From: an uncultured Roseateles sp. | GTDB lineage: Bacteria > Pseudomonadota > Gammaproteobacteria > Burkholderiales > Burkholderiaceae | Direction: 5' to 3' | Assembly (NCBI GenBank): GCA_946886855.1 | Contig: CAMPJJ010000018.1 | Coordinates: 1 to 64,000, forward strand | DNA length: 64,000 nt | In this document: positions 1 to 10,409 of the stretch, piece by piece | How positions within the stretch are numbered: the first letter of the stretch is position 1 | Layout of the letters: the number at the start of each line of letters is the position of its first letter | The notes under the pieces: model-generated | The model's input: only the letters and a program-made list of their open reading frames with translations | Database searches by the model: none | Told to the model about the DNA's origin: nothing | Made by a program: the position numbers and the translations under genes

Positions 1-2
1 GG

Positions 3-3000
3 TCGGAGGGCGGGTCGGGGGGCGGATCCCACGGCGGTACGGGCCCGGACGAGACGGACGTGCAGGAGGTGCCGGCCGCGGTCGGCCGCCCCGGGAGTCG
101 TTCCCCTGAGCACGACTCGCGCCCCTTCGACGATAGCGATCTCAGTTGGCTCAGTCCGGATTCCAGCGAGCGGCAGACGCCCGGCGGGAACGATGCTGAC
201 CTGTCACGCGTCGACACGCCCGACGTGGAACCGGCAACGGCAACGGCATCGGCATCGGCATCGGCATCGGCATCGGCATCGGCATCGGCATCAGCATCAG
301 CATCAGCATCGGCATCAGCATCAGCATCGGCATCGGCATCAGCATCAGCATCGACATCGACATCGGCGTCGACGTCGACGTCGACAAACGCAACGGCCTC
401 GTCATGGCGGGAGCACCGGCCCTGGCAGAACCCGACCGCTGCCGAGGCGCTCGTCGCGGGGCGGCTGAGCGTGCACGGTGTCGGCGCCTCCCCTTTGCGT
501 CGCCCTGCCGAGCGGCTCGGCAACGAAGGCTTGCAGCGCTGGGTCTTCGCCCGCCTGGGAGTCGCGCTGGACGCCGATCCGCAGGTCCGTGAGCGCCTGC
601 GCTTCGAACTCACCGGCCTGTCCAGGATCTTCGACGACCGGTCCCGCTGGTTTCCGCACCGCCACGGCCCCGAGGTCGTGGAACCGGTGGCCTTCCTGCG
701 CCTGCACGACCGGCTGAGGCGGCTCGCGCAAGGTCTGCGCGCAACGGCACCCGCGCGCCGGCACGCCGCCGTCGCCGGACTGCTCGACGTCGAGACCCGA
801 CGCGAGCTCGACATCGCGACGCCGCAGGTGAGCGAGCCCTGGTCCGTTGCCGACACCATCGATCTGCTGGCCGCGTGGCATGCCTGCGACGGCGGCGCGG
901 CCGACGCGGACTGGCCGGCCTTCCTGATGCGCGCCGAAGCGACGCTGTACGCCGCCCAGGCCGCCCGTCTGGGTCAGCCCTTCCACGTCGACATCGACCT
1001 CGTGCGTCAACGCCTGGGATCCGGCGGCTCACCGGCCTTCGCCGCGCATTTCCCGCCGCTCCTGCACGCGCTGGAGCAGCTGTCCCGCCAGGGCATCATC
1101 GGGCCGCTGGTCGCGGTCTCCCGCTCGGTCCCGCCCACGGGCGCCGAGCCCGGCTGGACGAGCGCAGGCGCCGCCCAGGTCCACACGACCCGGTCCGTGC
1201 GCGCGCTGCTGGACGTCGCCCCGGCCCCGCCACCGGCCGCACGCACCGACGATCCGTTGCCCGGCCTGTATGTGTGGCGACAGCTGGCCCTCGGCAAAGA
1301 CGGGGACGCGGCCGTGCGTGCCGGCAGGCGTCCTCGACTCGACCCGGGCGGCAGGCGGATCCGCATGCCGTCCTGGCTCCTGGATGCCCTGAGCAGCGGG
1401 CACCCCATGCTGCAGATCGACCTGGCCCCCTCCCCCCGCTTCCCGGTCGGCGCGCTGGCCGACGAGTTCGACGAGTGGAGTCTGCGGCTGCTGCCGGGCG
1501 ACGGCCCGCCCGACGCCGCGCGTGTCCTGCGACGGCTGTGCAGCGACGACGATGGTCATCTCTATGCCAGCGCCTTCGGCGGCGTGCCGGTGATGCGCAT
1601 CGCGGAACGACAGATCGACGGCACCCTGCGCGAAGATCCGTGGGGCCTGGCCCAGGTCCGCTCGTTCCTGGCCGACGTCGACCCGCCCGGCCGACAGGTC
1701 GCCCTGCCGCTGGCCGCATGGAAGAACGCGCTGACGCCGCGGCACGCCCAGTCCGCCGATTGGCGCCGGGCCTTGGCGGACGTCGTGGATGGCCCGCCCG
1801 ACCCGAAGCGCGGTCGCCCGGACACCCTGCAGCTGGTGCTGCAGATGGACCCCGCCCCGGCGGTGTTCGAGGCCGCGCTGCGGCACGCCGTCAAGCGCAA
1901 GGACAAGACCGCGTGGGTCCAGCTGGACCACCATGGCGGCAGTCGGACCCTCGCCGGGGAAGCCCTGTTCGACGCCCCGGACGCCTACCGTGCCATCAAG
2001 CTCATCGTCGTCGGCGAGGCCTCGACCGACCGCAGCCACGATCGACGCCTGAGCGGCTATCCCGCCGATCAACTGACCCGCAGGCTCGCGGATTTCCTGC
2101 GCCCCCGGCTCGGCAGCGCGCGCCTGCACAGCGCCACCCTGTTGTCGTGCGCGCTGGACAGCCCCCTGAGCACCTCGCGCTTCTCCCGGTCCTTCCTGGA
2201 GCGCCTCCAGGACACGGGGCTGACGGCGCCCGACTTCGTCGTCACGGCATTCAGTCGACCGGTGGTGTTCCCGGACGAGTCGCCCGGCGCCACGCGCCGT
2301 GCCGAGCCGGATGCCGACGGCCAGTGGCGCCGCCGGACGGCCAACGCGACCTTCGTCACCGGCCCGAAGCGAAGAGGCATGGCCCCGCGCCGCGTCGACA
2401 AGTACGCGAACGACCGTGCGCCCGTCATCGACCCGACCGGCCCCCTGTCGCCTTCGATCGCCGCCACGGCGCTGGGTCGCCTCGGCGGGGAGAGGCAGGC
2501 GTCGGCGCTCGCGCGGACGCTGTCCGCCGTCGGTCGCCGCACGCGCTTCGACGACCCGCTGCGCCTGGGCGAACTGGCTTGGCTCACGCCGCCGACCGCG
2601 CTCGCCGTGCTGCGCGACGCCGGCTGCGTCGTCATGGACGACCACGGCATGGCGACCGTGGTCGTGCCCCGCCTGTCCGCGGCGATGTCGCGACGCGGAT
2701 CGGATCCTGCCTCCCTCGCCGGGTCCCTCCGGCTGGCGGGCTCGCTGCTCGCCATGTCGCCCGGGGACTTCGACCGGCTGGCGCGACAGGCGGCGGTGGA
2801 CCCGACGCTCGGACCCGCCCTGCATCAGGCGCGAAGGATCCGGTCGACCCGCCACGCGGCCGCGAGGGCCGTCGCAGATCCCGCCGCCGATCCCGCCGCT
2901 CGTCCCACCGCTCGTCCCACCGCTCGTCCCACCGTCGGTCCCACGGTCGGTCCCGCCACCGGTCCCACCGCGAGTGCCGCCGCGAGTGCCGCCGCCGTGC

Positions 3001-6000
3001 CCACCGCCGCCGGCGCCGGCGCTGCCTGGCGCGGTTTCAGCGCCGCCTTCGACGCGCTCCAGCTGGCGCATCAGTGGCGCGACATGGACGCGGCCACGAA
3101 AGGGCTGGCCATCGCCGGCGCCTCCGACGTCGTGTTCTCTCCCTTGTCCGACGCCGTGGGCGCCTGGCTGGCTGGCATCGCGCCGCGGTCCGGCGCAAGC
3201 GCGCTGCGCTGGGCCGGCGCCGGGGTGCCCGTGCTCGCCGACCTCGCCCTGGCGGGCGTGAACGTGGCGATGCTGGCGCGACGGTGGCGGCAGTTCAACG
3301 ACAGCGGCCTCGGCACGGACAGCTATGTCCATCGGGCGCTGCTGGCCGACACCGTCACCTCCAGCCTGCTGCTCGGCACCGGCCTGGCGACGCGCGTCGC
3401 CGCCCTGGCGGCCGGGCTCAAGGGGGCCGCGCTGGCGGGCCGGGCCGCGCTGGGACTGGGTCTGCTCGCGCGCCTGTCGGGTCCCGCAGGCTGGGCGCTG
3501 TCCACGGCCTTGTCCGGCGGCGCCGCCATGGGCGTCTGGCTGGACGAGTACGCCCCCCATCTGCGCGAGCCGGGCTCGGCCCGCGGCTGGCTGCGGCTGA
3601 CCGGCGCCGCCGTCGCCCGATTCTTCGGCTTCGATTCGGACCCCTTCGTCCGGGCGGAAACGGAGAAGCAGGCCAGGGAGGCCGCTCGGCAGCGCGCCGC
3701 GGTCTTGCAGAGCGACGACGAGGCGCGCTGGCGCCATCGCATCGACCTGCTCGCCAAGCGCGGCTTCGCGCGTTTCCACCATCCCCGCTTCACGCAGCGC
3801 GTGGTCCATGCCGCCTTCAGGATCGAGGACGCGGAGCCGCCGTTCTCCTTCATGCTGCAGGATCGGACGTCCCTGGCGGGTCTGGCGACGGCCGAGCGCG
3901 ACCTGGGCGCCCGGACCCGGCCCGGCATGCGGGCCTGGCTCGATGTGCGCCATCAGCATTTCAGCGCCCTGATCACCTCGCGGTGGCGCTTCCCGCAACT
4001 GTTCGATCTGGCCGGCGCCACCCGCCGGGTCACCGGCGGGATGGGGGACGACGTCTTCCTGCTGGACCGCCACAGCGCGCTGTCCATCGACGCGGGCGCC
4101 GGCCATGACGAGCTGGTGCTGGAGGCGCCCGGCGCCGAGGTCACGATGCGCGCGTCGGATCCGCCCGAGGGCCCGGTGGGATGGACCCTGCACGTGGCCG
4201 GTCCGGCGCCCGGCGCCGGGACCGTCAACGCGCTGCGGCTGACCGGCATGGAGGCGCTGACGCTGCGCGACGTCGCCCGCGCGGACGTGCAGGGCAGCCG
4301 GCTCGACGAGCAGTTCGACGTCTCCGGCCGCGATGTCCGCGTGGCCGGCGGCGCGGGCCGCAACCTCTACTTCCTGCGCGCCGGCAACGAGATCGTCAGC
4401 AGCTCGCCCGACGACCACGCCGTGTGGCACGCGGGCACGCCCGCGCGCATCGTGATGGCGGGAGACGCGATGCGCCTGCTGGTCGAGGTCGACGTGCTGC
4501 ACGAGTCGCTGCACCTGAGACGCGAGGGCCACGCGCTCCTGCTCAGCGCCGGCGGCGCACCACTGATCCTCGCGCGCTTCTTCCCGCCCGACGACCGGCC
4601 CGCCCGGGCGCTGACGATCCGGGATGCCAGCGGCGTCCGGGTCACGCTGGAGGAGCCGCGGCAAGTCGACGACACGGCACGCCCCCTGACGACGCTGGCG
4701 CACGCGCAGTACTTCGGCCCGACGACAGCCGACGAACGACGTGCGCTGCTGACGGTCGATGCGCCGGTGCGGTACCACCTGCCGTCGGGCGCCGGGGCCT
4801 TCACCGCGCGGACGGTGTCCGGCATGCCCCTGTTCATCGTGCTGGAGCTGCCCGCCACACGCCTGCGCCAACGCCGCCAGGGCGACGCCCTGATCATCGA
4901 GGAAGTGGCGCCCGACAAGCCGCCGGCGGGATTCACGCCGCTCACGCTGACGCTGGCCTCTTCGGCCTCTTCGGCCTCTTCCGCTGCTTCGGCCTTTTCG
5001 GTCCCTTCCGCCGCGGCGCACGGCCAAGCGCAGGCGACGACACCCGTCGACGCTCACCGGTCGATCTGGGCCTTGATCGACGACGAGGGCCCGCCCCGCG
5101 TCGCGCTACTCCGCCTGTCGGCGCTCGATGCACCGCCGGGCTTGCCGGAACCGATCGAGGTCCTGGTCGCCGGCCCCGGTCGCGCGGAGGACGACGCACA
5201 CGGCGCCTCCGATCCGCCGTCGCAAGCCGAGGTACCGGCGCGCCGGTACGCGCCCATCGCCATCGATCCCGAGACCGGCGTGCAGGTCCATGACCCCTTC
5301 ACGTTCCAGGCCGACTTCCTGGCGACGGCCGCCGGCACCCATCTGATCCGGGCCCTGCTCCCACCGCGTGCGCTGCCGGGGACGCGGCAGGAGCCGGCGC
5401 GCACCGTCTGGTTGCGCCAGGGACCCGGGCATTACGGCCGGCGGCGCATCGGCCATTCGCTGCTGCTCACGACCGGATCGGACGAGACCGCTTCCGCGGT
5501 CTTCGTCGAGGACTACTACCGGCATCCGGGCGTGCTGAAGTTCGGCTTTCCGCACGACGGCCACGAGATCGCGATCGGCCTGCAGGTGCTGCCCGACGCC
5601 TGGCCGGGCGAACGCGAGCCCGGCGTCGACGAGCGCCGGTCCGACCTGAGCGTGGGCTTGCACGCCAGCGGCATCGAGGCGGCCGACGCGGCGCGCGCGG
5701 TGGCGCTGCTGCACGCCCGGGTGCGCGAACGCGCCGGCCCCGACGAGCTGCCGGAGCGCGCGGTCGTGGCGGCCTGGCTGGCGCTGCGCGGCTTGTCCGA
5801 TGACGCCATCGACCTGCTGCACCCGCCCGGCCTGCGCGAGCTGCTGCGCATCGACCACCTGCTCGCGTTCCTCGACGCCTCGGGCGTCACGCCGTCGCCC
5901 CCCGGGTGGATCGACGGCTACGCCGCGGGCGATGTCGAGACGCCGCTGCGCCTGTCCCGCCACGGGCCCTTGCTGAGGGAGATGGCCGCGACCGACCGGC

Positions 6001-7367
6001 CGTGGGTCGAGGTCGACGCAGCCCTGCGCAACGACCTGTCGCTCGACGAATGGATGGCGTTCGCGACCTGGCGGGACGCGCTGGGGAGCGAAGGCCCGGG
6101 GCTGGCGTCGGCGATGACCGATTTCCTGCGCGTGCTGCGCCAGACGGGCGACACCGCGCTGGCCGACCGGCCCTGGACGCGCGCCCTGCTGGAGGCCGCG
6201 TTGTCGCTGCGAGGCCGCACACCCGCAACCGCGGCCGACATCGCGCGGTCGATGCTCGAGGCCGGCACCTGCGATGAGGCGTGGATCCTCGGCATGCACC
6301 GCGCGGGCGTGCGGGACGCGGCCGCGCTGGCGGCGCTCCGGGAGTCGGGCACCTCGCCCCAGGACCTGCTGCTGGGCAATCTCCAGCGACGGCGCTATGA
6401 AGGCCTGGGCGACCGCTCCGAGCTCATCCGGGTGGAGGTCAGCGAGGCCTTGAGCACGACGCTGCCGCAGTCGCGCACCTATTTCCGGTCGCCGCATTAC
6501 CTGAAGCTGGACGAGGACGGCCAGGGATTCGAGCGCCGCGATGCGCAGCGGGCTCGCGCCGTGCATTACGACATCGTGCCCGGCGAGGTGCTGCTGTCGC
6601 CGCCGCCACGGCGCAAGGTCGCGGATCCCGGGACAGGCCGGTGGACCCTCATGAGCGGGCCGCTCAGCGTCACCTACCCGCCCCAGGCCCGCCCGGCCGA
6701 GCCCGCGTGGACGCCCGAGCTGCTGGACCAGGCGGGCGGCCTGCAGACCGTCACCGAGACGCTGCCGCCCGGCCGGCGGTGGTGGGCGCGGAGCGAGCCG
6801 GGCCACCTCGTCGACGGCCTCGATCGGGCCGAAGACGCCTTCGCCTGGCGACCGCCTCTGGTGACCACGGACGCGGGGACGCTGGCGCTGAGTCCGTCGG
6901 AGGGCGCCGCGGCGCCGGCGGAGATCCGTTTCGACTTCGCGCACAGCATCGCGCTGCGCTCCCTGACGATCCACGCCGTGCCCGATCCCCTGCCCCATCC
7001 CCGGTTGACCGGCAAGTCCGCGGGCCGCTGGCAGCTTCAGGCCCTGGACGGCCGGGGACGGGTCCGGGTCCTGGGCCGGCAGATCGAGATCGACGGTCGG
7101 GGCAGCCACCTCATCCCCGTGGACACCGGCGGCGTGCCTTATCGCACCTACCGGCTCCAGGGCGAGGACGGTTACTTTCCGACGGAGACCTGGCTGACCG
7201 AGGTGACGTTCACCACGGCGCCGGCGGGGCGCCTGTCGTCGGCCCGCCAGGCCGGGCTGCTGGCCCAGGCCGCCGCCGACGAGCCGGTCGGCATGGCGGT
7301 CGGTCCTTCGATGGCGTCGGCGCCCTCGGCGTCGGTGGGCTTGCTCGCACCGCCGGTGCTCGCGTGA
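3..7367 (+). CDS. Giant MARTX/TcdA-like toxin protein, C80-like and pore-forming domains, 5' end open
   Basis: The frame is open from the left edge. The first possible start inside is GTG at 60 without a clear ribosome site, so the gene probably begins upstream. Residues are counted from that GTG. An Ala/Ser/Thr tract (about 59-115) precedes an unassigned region. Residues 587-770 resemble the inositol-phosphate-activated cysteine protease domain (peptidase C80) of MARTX and clostridial toxins: [10 protein letters not shown] matches the RLSGYSADEL-type motif and Cys697 lies in LLSCAL, but the catalytic GHG reads GEA (Glu653). A Pro/Thr/Ala linker (940-980) leads to a hydrophobic, Ala/Gly/Leu-rich region (about 990-1170) like the TcdA/TcdB pore-forming domain. 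An RTX-like [11 protein letters not shown] lies at 1326 and a weaker one near 1430. The C-terminal 1000 residues are beta-rich and unassigned. No glucosyltransferase domain or secretion gene is in view. The toxin class is inferred from domain likeness. Confidence 0.72.
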   Translation, partial: SEGGSGGGSHGGTGPDETDVQEVPAAVGRPGSRSPEHDSRPFDDSDLSWLSPDSSERQTPGGNDADLSRVDTPDVEPATATASASASASASASASASASASASASASASASASASASTSTSASTSTSTNATASSWREHRPWQNPTAAEALVAGRLSVHGVGASPLRRPAERLGNEGLQRWVFARLGVALDADPQVRERLRFELTGLSRIFDDRSRWFPHRHGPEVVEPVAFLRLHDRLRRLAQGLRATAPARRHAAVAGLLDVETRRELDIATPQVSEPWSVADTIDLLAAWHACDGGAADADWPAFLMRAEATLYAAQAARLGQPFHVDIDLVRQRLGSGGSPAFAAHFPPLLHALEQLSRQGIIGPLVAVSRSVPPTGAEPGWTSAGAAQVHTTRSVRALLDVAPAPPPAARTDDPLPGLYVWRQLALGKDGDAAVRAGRRPRLDPGGRRIRMPSWLLDALSSGHPMLQIDLAPSPRFPVGALADEFDEWSLRLLPGDGPPDAARVLRRLCSDDDGHLYASAFGGVPVMRIAERQIDGTLREDPWGLAQVRSFLADVDPPGRQVALPLAAWKNALTPRHAQSADWRRALADVVDGPPDPKRGRPDTLQLVLQMDPAPAVFEAALRHAVKRKDKTAWVQLDHHGGSRTLAGEALFDAPDAYRAIKLIVVGEASTDRSHDRRLSGYPADQLTRRLADFLRPRLGSARLHSATLLSCALDSPLSTSRFSRSFLERLQDTGLTAPDFVVTAFSRPVVFPDESPGATRRAEPDADGQWRRRTANATFVTGPKRRGMAPRRVDKYANDRAPVIDPTGPLSPSIAATALGRLGGERQASALARTLSAVGRRTRFDDPLRLGELAWLTPPTALAVLRDAGCVVMDDHGMATVVVPRLSAAMSRRGSDPASLAGSLRLAGSLLAMSPGDFDRLARQAAVDPTLGPALHQARRIRSTRHAAARAVADPAADPAARPTARPTARPTVGPTVGPATGPTASAAASAAAVPTAAGAGAAWRGFSAAFDALQLAHQWRDMDAATKGLAIAGASDVVFSPLSDAVGAWLAGIAPRSGASALRWAGAGVPVLADLALAGVNVAMLARRWRQFNDSGLGTDSYVHRALLADTVTSSLLLGTGLATRVAALAAGLKGAALAGRAALGLGLLARLSGPAGWALSTALSGGAAMGVWLDEYAPHLREPGSARGWLRLTGAAVARFFGFDSDPFVRAETEKQAREAARQRAAVLQSDDEARWRHRIDLLAKRGFARFHHPRFTQRVVHAAFRIEDAEPPFSFMLQDRTSLAGLATAERDLGARTRPGMRAWLDVRHQHFSALITSRWRFPQLFDLAGATRRVTGGMGDDVFLLDRHSALSIDAGAGHDELVLEAPGAEVTMRASDPPEGPVGWTLHVAGPAPGAGTVNALRLTGMEALTLRDVARADVQGSRLDEQFDVSGRDVRVAGGAGRNLYFLRAGNEIVSSSPDDHAVWHAGTPARIVMAGDAMRLLVEVDVLHESLHLRREGHALLLSAGGAPLILARFFPPDDRPARALTIRDASGVRVTLEEPRQVDDTARPLTTLAHAQYFGPTTADERRALLTVDAPVRYHLPSGAGAFTARTVSGMPLFIVLELPATRLRQRRQGDALIIEEVAPDKPPAGFTPLTLTLASSASSASSAASAFSVPSAAAHGQAQATTPVDAHRSIWALIDDEGPPRVALLRLSALDAPPGLPEPIEVLVAGPGRAEDDAHGASDPPSQAEVPARRYAPIAIDPETGVQVHDPFTFQADFLATAAGTHLIRALLPPRALPGTRQEPARTVWLRQGPGHYGRRRIGHSLLLTTGSDETASAVFVEDYYRHPGVLKFGFPHDGHEIAIGLQVLPDAWPGEREPGVDERRSDLSVGLHASGIEAADAARAVALLHARVRERAGPDELPERAVVAAWLALRGLSDDAIDLLHPPGLRELLRIDHLLAFLDASGVTPSPPGWIDGYAAGDVETPLRLSRHGPLLREMAATDRPWVEVDAALRNDLSLDEWMAFATWRDALGSEGPGLASAMTDFLRVLRQTGDTALADRPWTRALLEAALSLRGRTPATAADIARSMLEAGTCDEAWILGMHRAGVRDAAALAALRESGTSPQDLLLGNLQRRRYEGLGDRSELIRVEVSEALSTTLPQSRTYFRSPHYLKLDEDGQGFERRDAQRARAVHYDIVPGEVLLSPPPRRKVADPGTGRWTLMSGPLSVTYPPQARPAEPAWTPELLDQAGGLQTVTETLPPGRRWWARSEPGHLVDGLDRAEDAFAWRPPLVTTDAGTLALSPSEGAAAPAEIRFDFAHSIALRSLTIHAVPDPLPHPRLTGKSAGRWQLQALDGRGRVRVLGRQIEIDGRGSHLIPVDTGGVPYRTYRLQGEDGYFPTETWLTEVTFTTAPAGRLSSARQAGLLAQAAADEPVGMAVGPSMASAPSASVGLLAPPVLA
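245..385. repeat. Hexanucleotide GGCATC/AGCATC tandem repeat inside the toxin gene
   Basis: More than 20 six-base units (GGCATC, AGCATC, GACATC and finally GACGTC variants) run head to tail. In frame they encode an alternating Ala-Ser then Ser-Thr tract. Because the unit is a multiple of three, slippage would change linker length without breaking the frame. Confidence 0.9.
2889..2998. repeat. 12-bp tandem repeat coding the linker before the pore region
   Basis: Three near-perfect copies of CGTCCCACCGCT start at 2901, 2913 and 2925, with diverged copies on both sides. They encode an A-R-P-T / V-G-P-T linker between the protease-like and hydrophobic regions of the giant protein. Confidence 0.75.
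4955..4981. repeat. 9-bp GGCCTCTTC x3 repeat inside the toxin gene
   Basis: Three exact copies of GGCCTCTTC, followed by degenerate copies, encode an Ala-Ser-Ser linker near residue 1635 of the giant protein. Confidence 0.75.
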
Positions 7368-7404
7368 CGGCGGCGGGACGGCGGCGTGCCGAAGCGCGCG
7401 ACGC

Positions 7405-7428
7405 CGTGATGCCGTGATGCCGTGATGC
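7405..7428. repeat. 8-bp CGTGATGC x3 repeat after the toxin gene
   Basis: Three exact head-to-tail copies lie 38 bp after the stop of the giant gene, in the 126-bp gap before the convergent oxidase gene. No hairpin terminator is evident in this gap. Confidence 0.8.
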
Positions 7429-7493
7429 CATCGTCGCCGGCGCTCACCCCGTCCCTCTCCCCTTTTTGTTTTCCGCAACCCGCGCGCTCCGCC

Positions 7494-8636
7494 TCACCAG
7501 TCCGCGAGCACCTCTTCCGCCAAGCCGAAGGCGGTGCTCGCGCCGGTCCCGCTGGTGACCATCACCAGCCGCGTGCGCTCATCCGGCGCCTCGACGAGGC
7601 ACGGTGCCGAGGCACTGACGGGATAGACGCCGGTCCAGCGCTCGACCACCTCCAGCGACGGCAGCGCCAGTTGCCGGTGCAGCTCGTCGAGGATCAGGCG
7701 GTCCACCGCCTCGCTCGCGAACGGCGGCAGCACCGGGCCGTAGTGGTGCGAGTCGCCCACGACCAGCGTGCCGTCGGCGCTCTGCACCGCGATCAGATGG
7801 ATGCCGTGGGCGAGCGCGTCGGGGCGCTCAGCCGACAGACGACGCCGCAGCGGCTGCGCCTCGGGCAGCGCCGCGTAGCCCTCGTAGCGCACCAGGCTCA
7901 AGTCGGCCATCAGCGCGGCGTTCAGGCGGAACCCCGACGGCGGGCGCACGCGCAACATCTGCAATTGGCACAGCGACAGCGCATGCGGCGTCCAGCGGTC
8001 GGCAAAGAGCCCGTGCAGCTCCGCGCCCGAGCAGACGACGACGCGCTCCGCGCGATAGCTCGCGCGGGAGGTGCGCACGTGCGGCGCCTCGACCGCGAGC
8101 ACCGATTCGCCGAAACGGAATTCGACGCCGTGGCGCTCCGCCAGCCATGCGGCGATGCGCGGGATCGCGTCGCGCGATTCGACGCGGAGCTCATGCGGGC
8201 TGTACAGGGCGCCGCGCAGGGCGTCGCTGTGCGAGCCGCTGTCGTGCAGGCCTTCAGCGCGCAGACCGGGCTGGCGCGCGGTCGCGCCGGCGACGCCCAG
8301 CCGCTCGCAGCCCTCGCCCATTTCGGTGGCGAAGAAGGCGTCGAGCAGGGCTTCCGATTCTTCGCAACGCGTGGCCAGCAGCAGGCCGGCGTGCTCGATG
8401 CGCAGACCGGCCTGGGGCGCGAGCTCGGCCCAGAGATCGCGCGAGCGCCGCGCGCGGCGCCAGTGTGCGCCGCGCTGCTGCCCGGTCACGGTGACGAAGC
8501 CGAAATTGCGGATCGACGCGCCGATGCAGGCCGCGTCGCGCTCGACGACGACGACGCGCCACCCGCGCTTCGCGCCGGCCCAGGCATGGGCCAGGCCGAC
8601 GATGCCGGCGCCGACCACGAGGAGGTCATGAGTCAT
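7494..8636 (-). CDS. FAD-dependent amine oxidoreductase, phosphonate-cluster type (TIGR03364-like)
   Basis: A 380-residue DAO-fold flavoenzyme. The N-terminal Rossmann FAD motif is VVGAGIVGLAHAW, followed by an acidic strand end (VVVVERD), and a C-terminal TSGTGASTAFGLAEE segment could close the FAD site. Length and layout match the FAD oxidoreductases that recur beside aminoethylphosphonate transporters. Members of that group are reported to oxidise N-methylated or free aminoethylphosphonate to phosphonoacetaldehyde. It is the last gene of the minus-strand operon, 48 bp after the permease. The family is read from sequence. The substrate is inferred from context, and a sarcosine/glycine-type oxidase is the main alternative. 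Confidence 0.72.
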   Translation of the reverse strand: MTHDLLVVGAGIVGLAHAWAGAKRGWRVVVVERDAACIGASIRNFGFVTVTGQQRGAHWRRARRSRDLWAELAPQAGLRIEHAGLLLATRCEESEALLDAFFATEMGEGCERLGVAGATARQPGLRAEGLHDSGSHSDALRGALYSPHELRVESRDAIPRIAAWLAERHGVEFRFGESVLAVEAPHVRTSRASYRAERVVVCSGAELHGLFADRWTPHALSLCQLQMLRVRPPSGFRLNAALMADLSLVRYEGYAALPEAQPLRRRLSAERPDALAHGIHLIAVQSADGTLVVGDSHHYGPVLPPFASEAVDRLILDELHRQLALPSLEVVERWTGVYPVSASAPCLVEAPDERTRLVMVTSGTGASTAFGLAEEVLADW

Positions 8637-8684
8637 GGGAATTCAGGAAGCAAGAAGGTTTGAGCAGTGCCACGGTCGCTGGCG

Positions 8685-10409
8685 CTATCGCGCACGCCAC
8701 CGCTGGGTCCGTTGCACGAGCACATGGCCGACGAGGCCGATGACGCCGCGCCCGGCGGCCGCGGTGACAAAGAGCAGCGTCGCCATCGCCGCAGCCGGCG
8801 CCGTCTCCCCCGCATCGTCCATCGCCAGCACCGCGATCGCGGCCAGCGCGGTGTCGGGCGAGTACAGGAACACCACCGCCGACACCGTCGTCAGCGCGCT
8901 GACGAAGAAGTAGCCCGCCACCTGCACCAGCGTCGGGATCGCGATGGGCAGGTGCACGCGGCGCAGATGGGTCCAGAACGGCAGCCCGAGCGACTCGGCG
9001 ACGCGCTCGTACTCGGGATCGAGCTGGCGCAGCGCGCCGAGCTGCGTCAGGTGCGCCACCGAGTAGTAATGCGCCACCGTGCACAGCACCAGCAGGCCGA
9101 GCCCGCCATACCAGCCGCGCAGCGGATTCCACGGCGCGTTGAAGAACAGGATGTAGCCCAGTCCCAGGGCAAGACCCGGCACCGCCATCGGCAGCGTCGC
9201 CAGCGCGTTGAGCGCGCCGCGCGCGCCGGCGACACCGCGCGGCTTGTCCACCAGCCAGGCCAGCAGGAAGCTCAGGGCCGTGCCGGCCAGCGCGGTCCAC
9301 CCGGCCAGGCGCAGCGAGTTGCCGTAGCTGGCCCAGCCGCCGCCGTCGCTCATGTCGAACTGGTAATGCGCCAGCGTCGGCGCGAGCTGGTACGGCCAGT
9401 ACTGCGCGAAGGACGCGTACACCGCGATGCCGAACACGCCGACCAACGCCGCCGCGATCAGCGCGCAGTACAGCAGCGCGGCCAGGTCCCGCCCCGCGCT
9501 CGGCGCCGGCACGTGCGGCACCGCCCGCAGGCTCAGCACGGCGCGTTGCCGCGCGCGCAGGCGCTGCTCCAGCGCGAAGGCGCCCAGGGCCGGCAACAGC
9601 AGCAGCAGCGCGACGACGGCGCCGCGGTCCAGGCGCTGCTGGCCGACGACCTCCTTGTAGATGTCGGTGGCCAGCATCGCGGTCTGCCCGCCGACGACCT
9701 TGGGCACGCCGAAGTCGGTCAGCACCAGCACGAACACCACCACCAGCGAGATCAGCAGCCCGTAGCGGCTGGCCGGCAGCGTCACCGTGCGGAACACCCG
9801 CCAGCCGCCGGCCCCCAGGCAGCGCGCGGCTTCGATCGTCCGCGCGTCGCTGCTCGACAAGGTGGTGACGAGGATCAGCATCGCGTGCGGGAAGGTCCAC
9901 AGCACCGAGCCCAGCACGATGCCGGCGGGTCCGTAGATGCTGTCGATCCCCAGCGCCTGCATCGGGCCCTTCAGCAGGCCCTGGTTGCCGAAGGCGTAGA
10001 CCAGGCCGATGGCGGCCAGCAGCGAGGGCGCGAGCAGCGGCAGCAGCGCGAGCGCGCGCCACAGGCCCTTGGCGGGCAGCGCCGTGTGCGTCAGCGCCCA
10101 GGCGTAGCCGTAGGCGAGCGCGACGCAGACGACGGCCGAGACTGCCGACAGCGCGACGCTGTTCCACAGCGCGCTCCATCGGCCGGTCGAGAAATACGCG
10201 ATGAAATGCGACGCGCCGACGAAGCGCCCCTGCCCGTCGAGCACGCTCTGCGCGAGCAGTGCCACGAGCGGCAGCAGGATGATCACGGTCAACGCGACGA
10301 GTCCGGCGGCCAGCAGTGCGCGCAGCACCCACGATTCGAGGCGGCGTCCCCGCGGGCGCGGCAACGGCACCTGAGGGGCCCGCGATGCCTGATCGAACAC
10401 CAGGCTCAC
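8685..10409 (-). CDS. ABC transporter permease, double-length, 2-aminoethylphosphonate type
   Basis: A 574-residue inner-membrane protein with two binding-protein-dependent permease halves in one chain, about 12 hydrophobic segments, and an EAA-type loop in each half (EAARCLGAGGWRVFRTVTLP and ERVAESLGLPFWTHLRRVHL). This single long permease is typical of the PhnU2-like aminoethylphosphonate importers and also of Fe(III) importers. The start is a GTG that overlaps the ATPase stop (GTGA), indicating translational coupling. The substrate is inferred from the operon, not from the permease itself. Confidence 0.8.
   Translation of the reverse strand: MSLVFDQASRAPQVPLPRPRGRRLESWVLRALLAAGLVALTVIILLPLVALLAQSVLDGQGRFVGASHFIAYFSTGRWSALWNSVALSAVSAVVCVALAYGYAWALTHTALPAKGLWRALALLPLLAPSLLAAIGLVYAFGNQGLLKGPMQALGIDSIYGPAGIVLGSVLWTFPHAMLILVTTLSSSDARTIEAARCLGAGGWRVFRTVTLPASRYGLLISLVVVFVLVLTDFGVPKVVGGQTAMLATDIYKEVVGQQRLDRGAVVALLLLLPALGAFALEQRLRARQRAVLSLRAVPHVPAPSAGRDLAALLYCALIAAALVGVFGIAVYASFAQYWPYQLAPTLAHYQFDMSDGGGWASYGNSLRLAGWTALAGTALSFLLAWLVDKPRGVAGARGALNALATLPMAVPGLALGLGYILFFNAPWNPLRGWYGGLGLLVLCTVAHYYSVAHLTQLGALRQLDPEYERVAESLGLPFWTHLRRVHLPIAIPTLVQVAGYFFVSALTTVSAVVFLYSPDTALAAIAVLAMDDAGETAPAAAMATLLFVTAAAGRGVIGLVGHVLVQRTQRWRAR

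Noticed and set aside
245..385. CRISPR-like periodic repeat
   Set aside because: Units are six bases with no spacers; it is a coding microsatellite.
1929..1934. His624/His625 as the missing protease His
   Set aside because: They fall at the Asp-Gly position of the family strand preceding the active-site loop, not in the GHG motif. Not conclusive without a structure.
875..5057. Two very long overlapping frames inside the toxin gene (875-4108 plus and 1029-5057 minus)
   Set aside because: Arg/Ala/Gly-rich translations without domains. They are GC-driven shadows of the giant reading frame.
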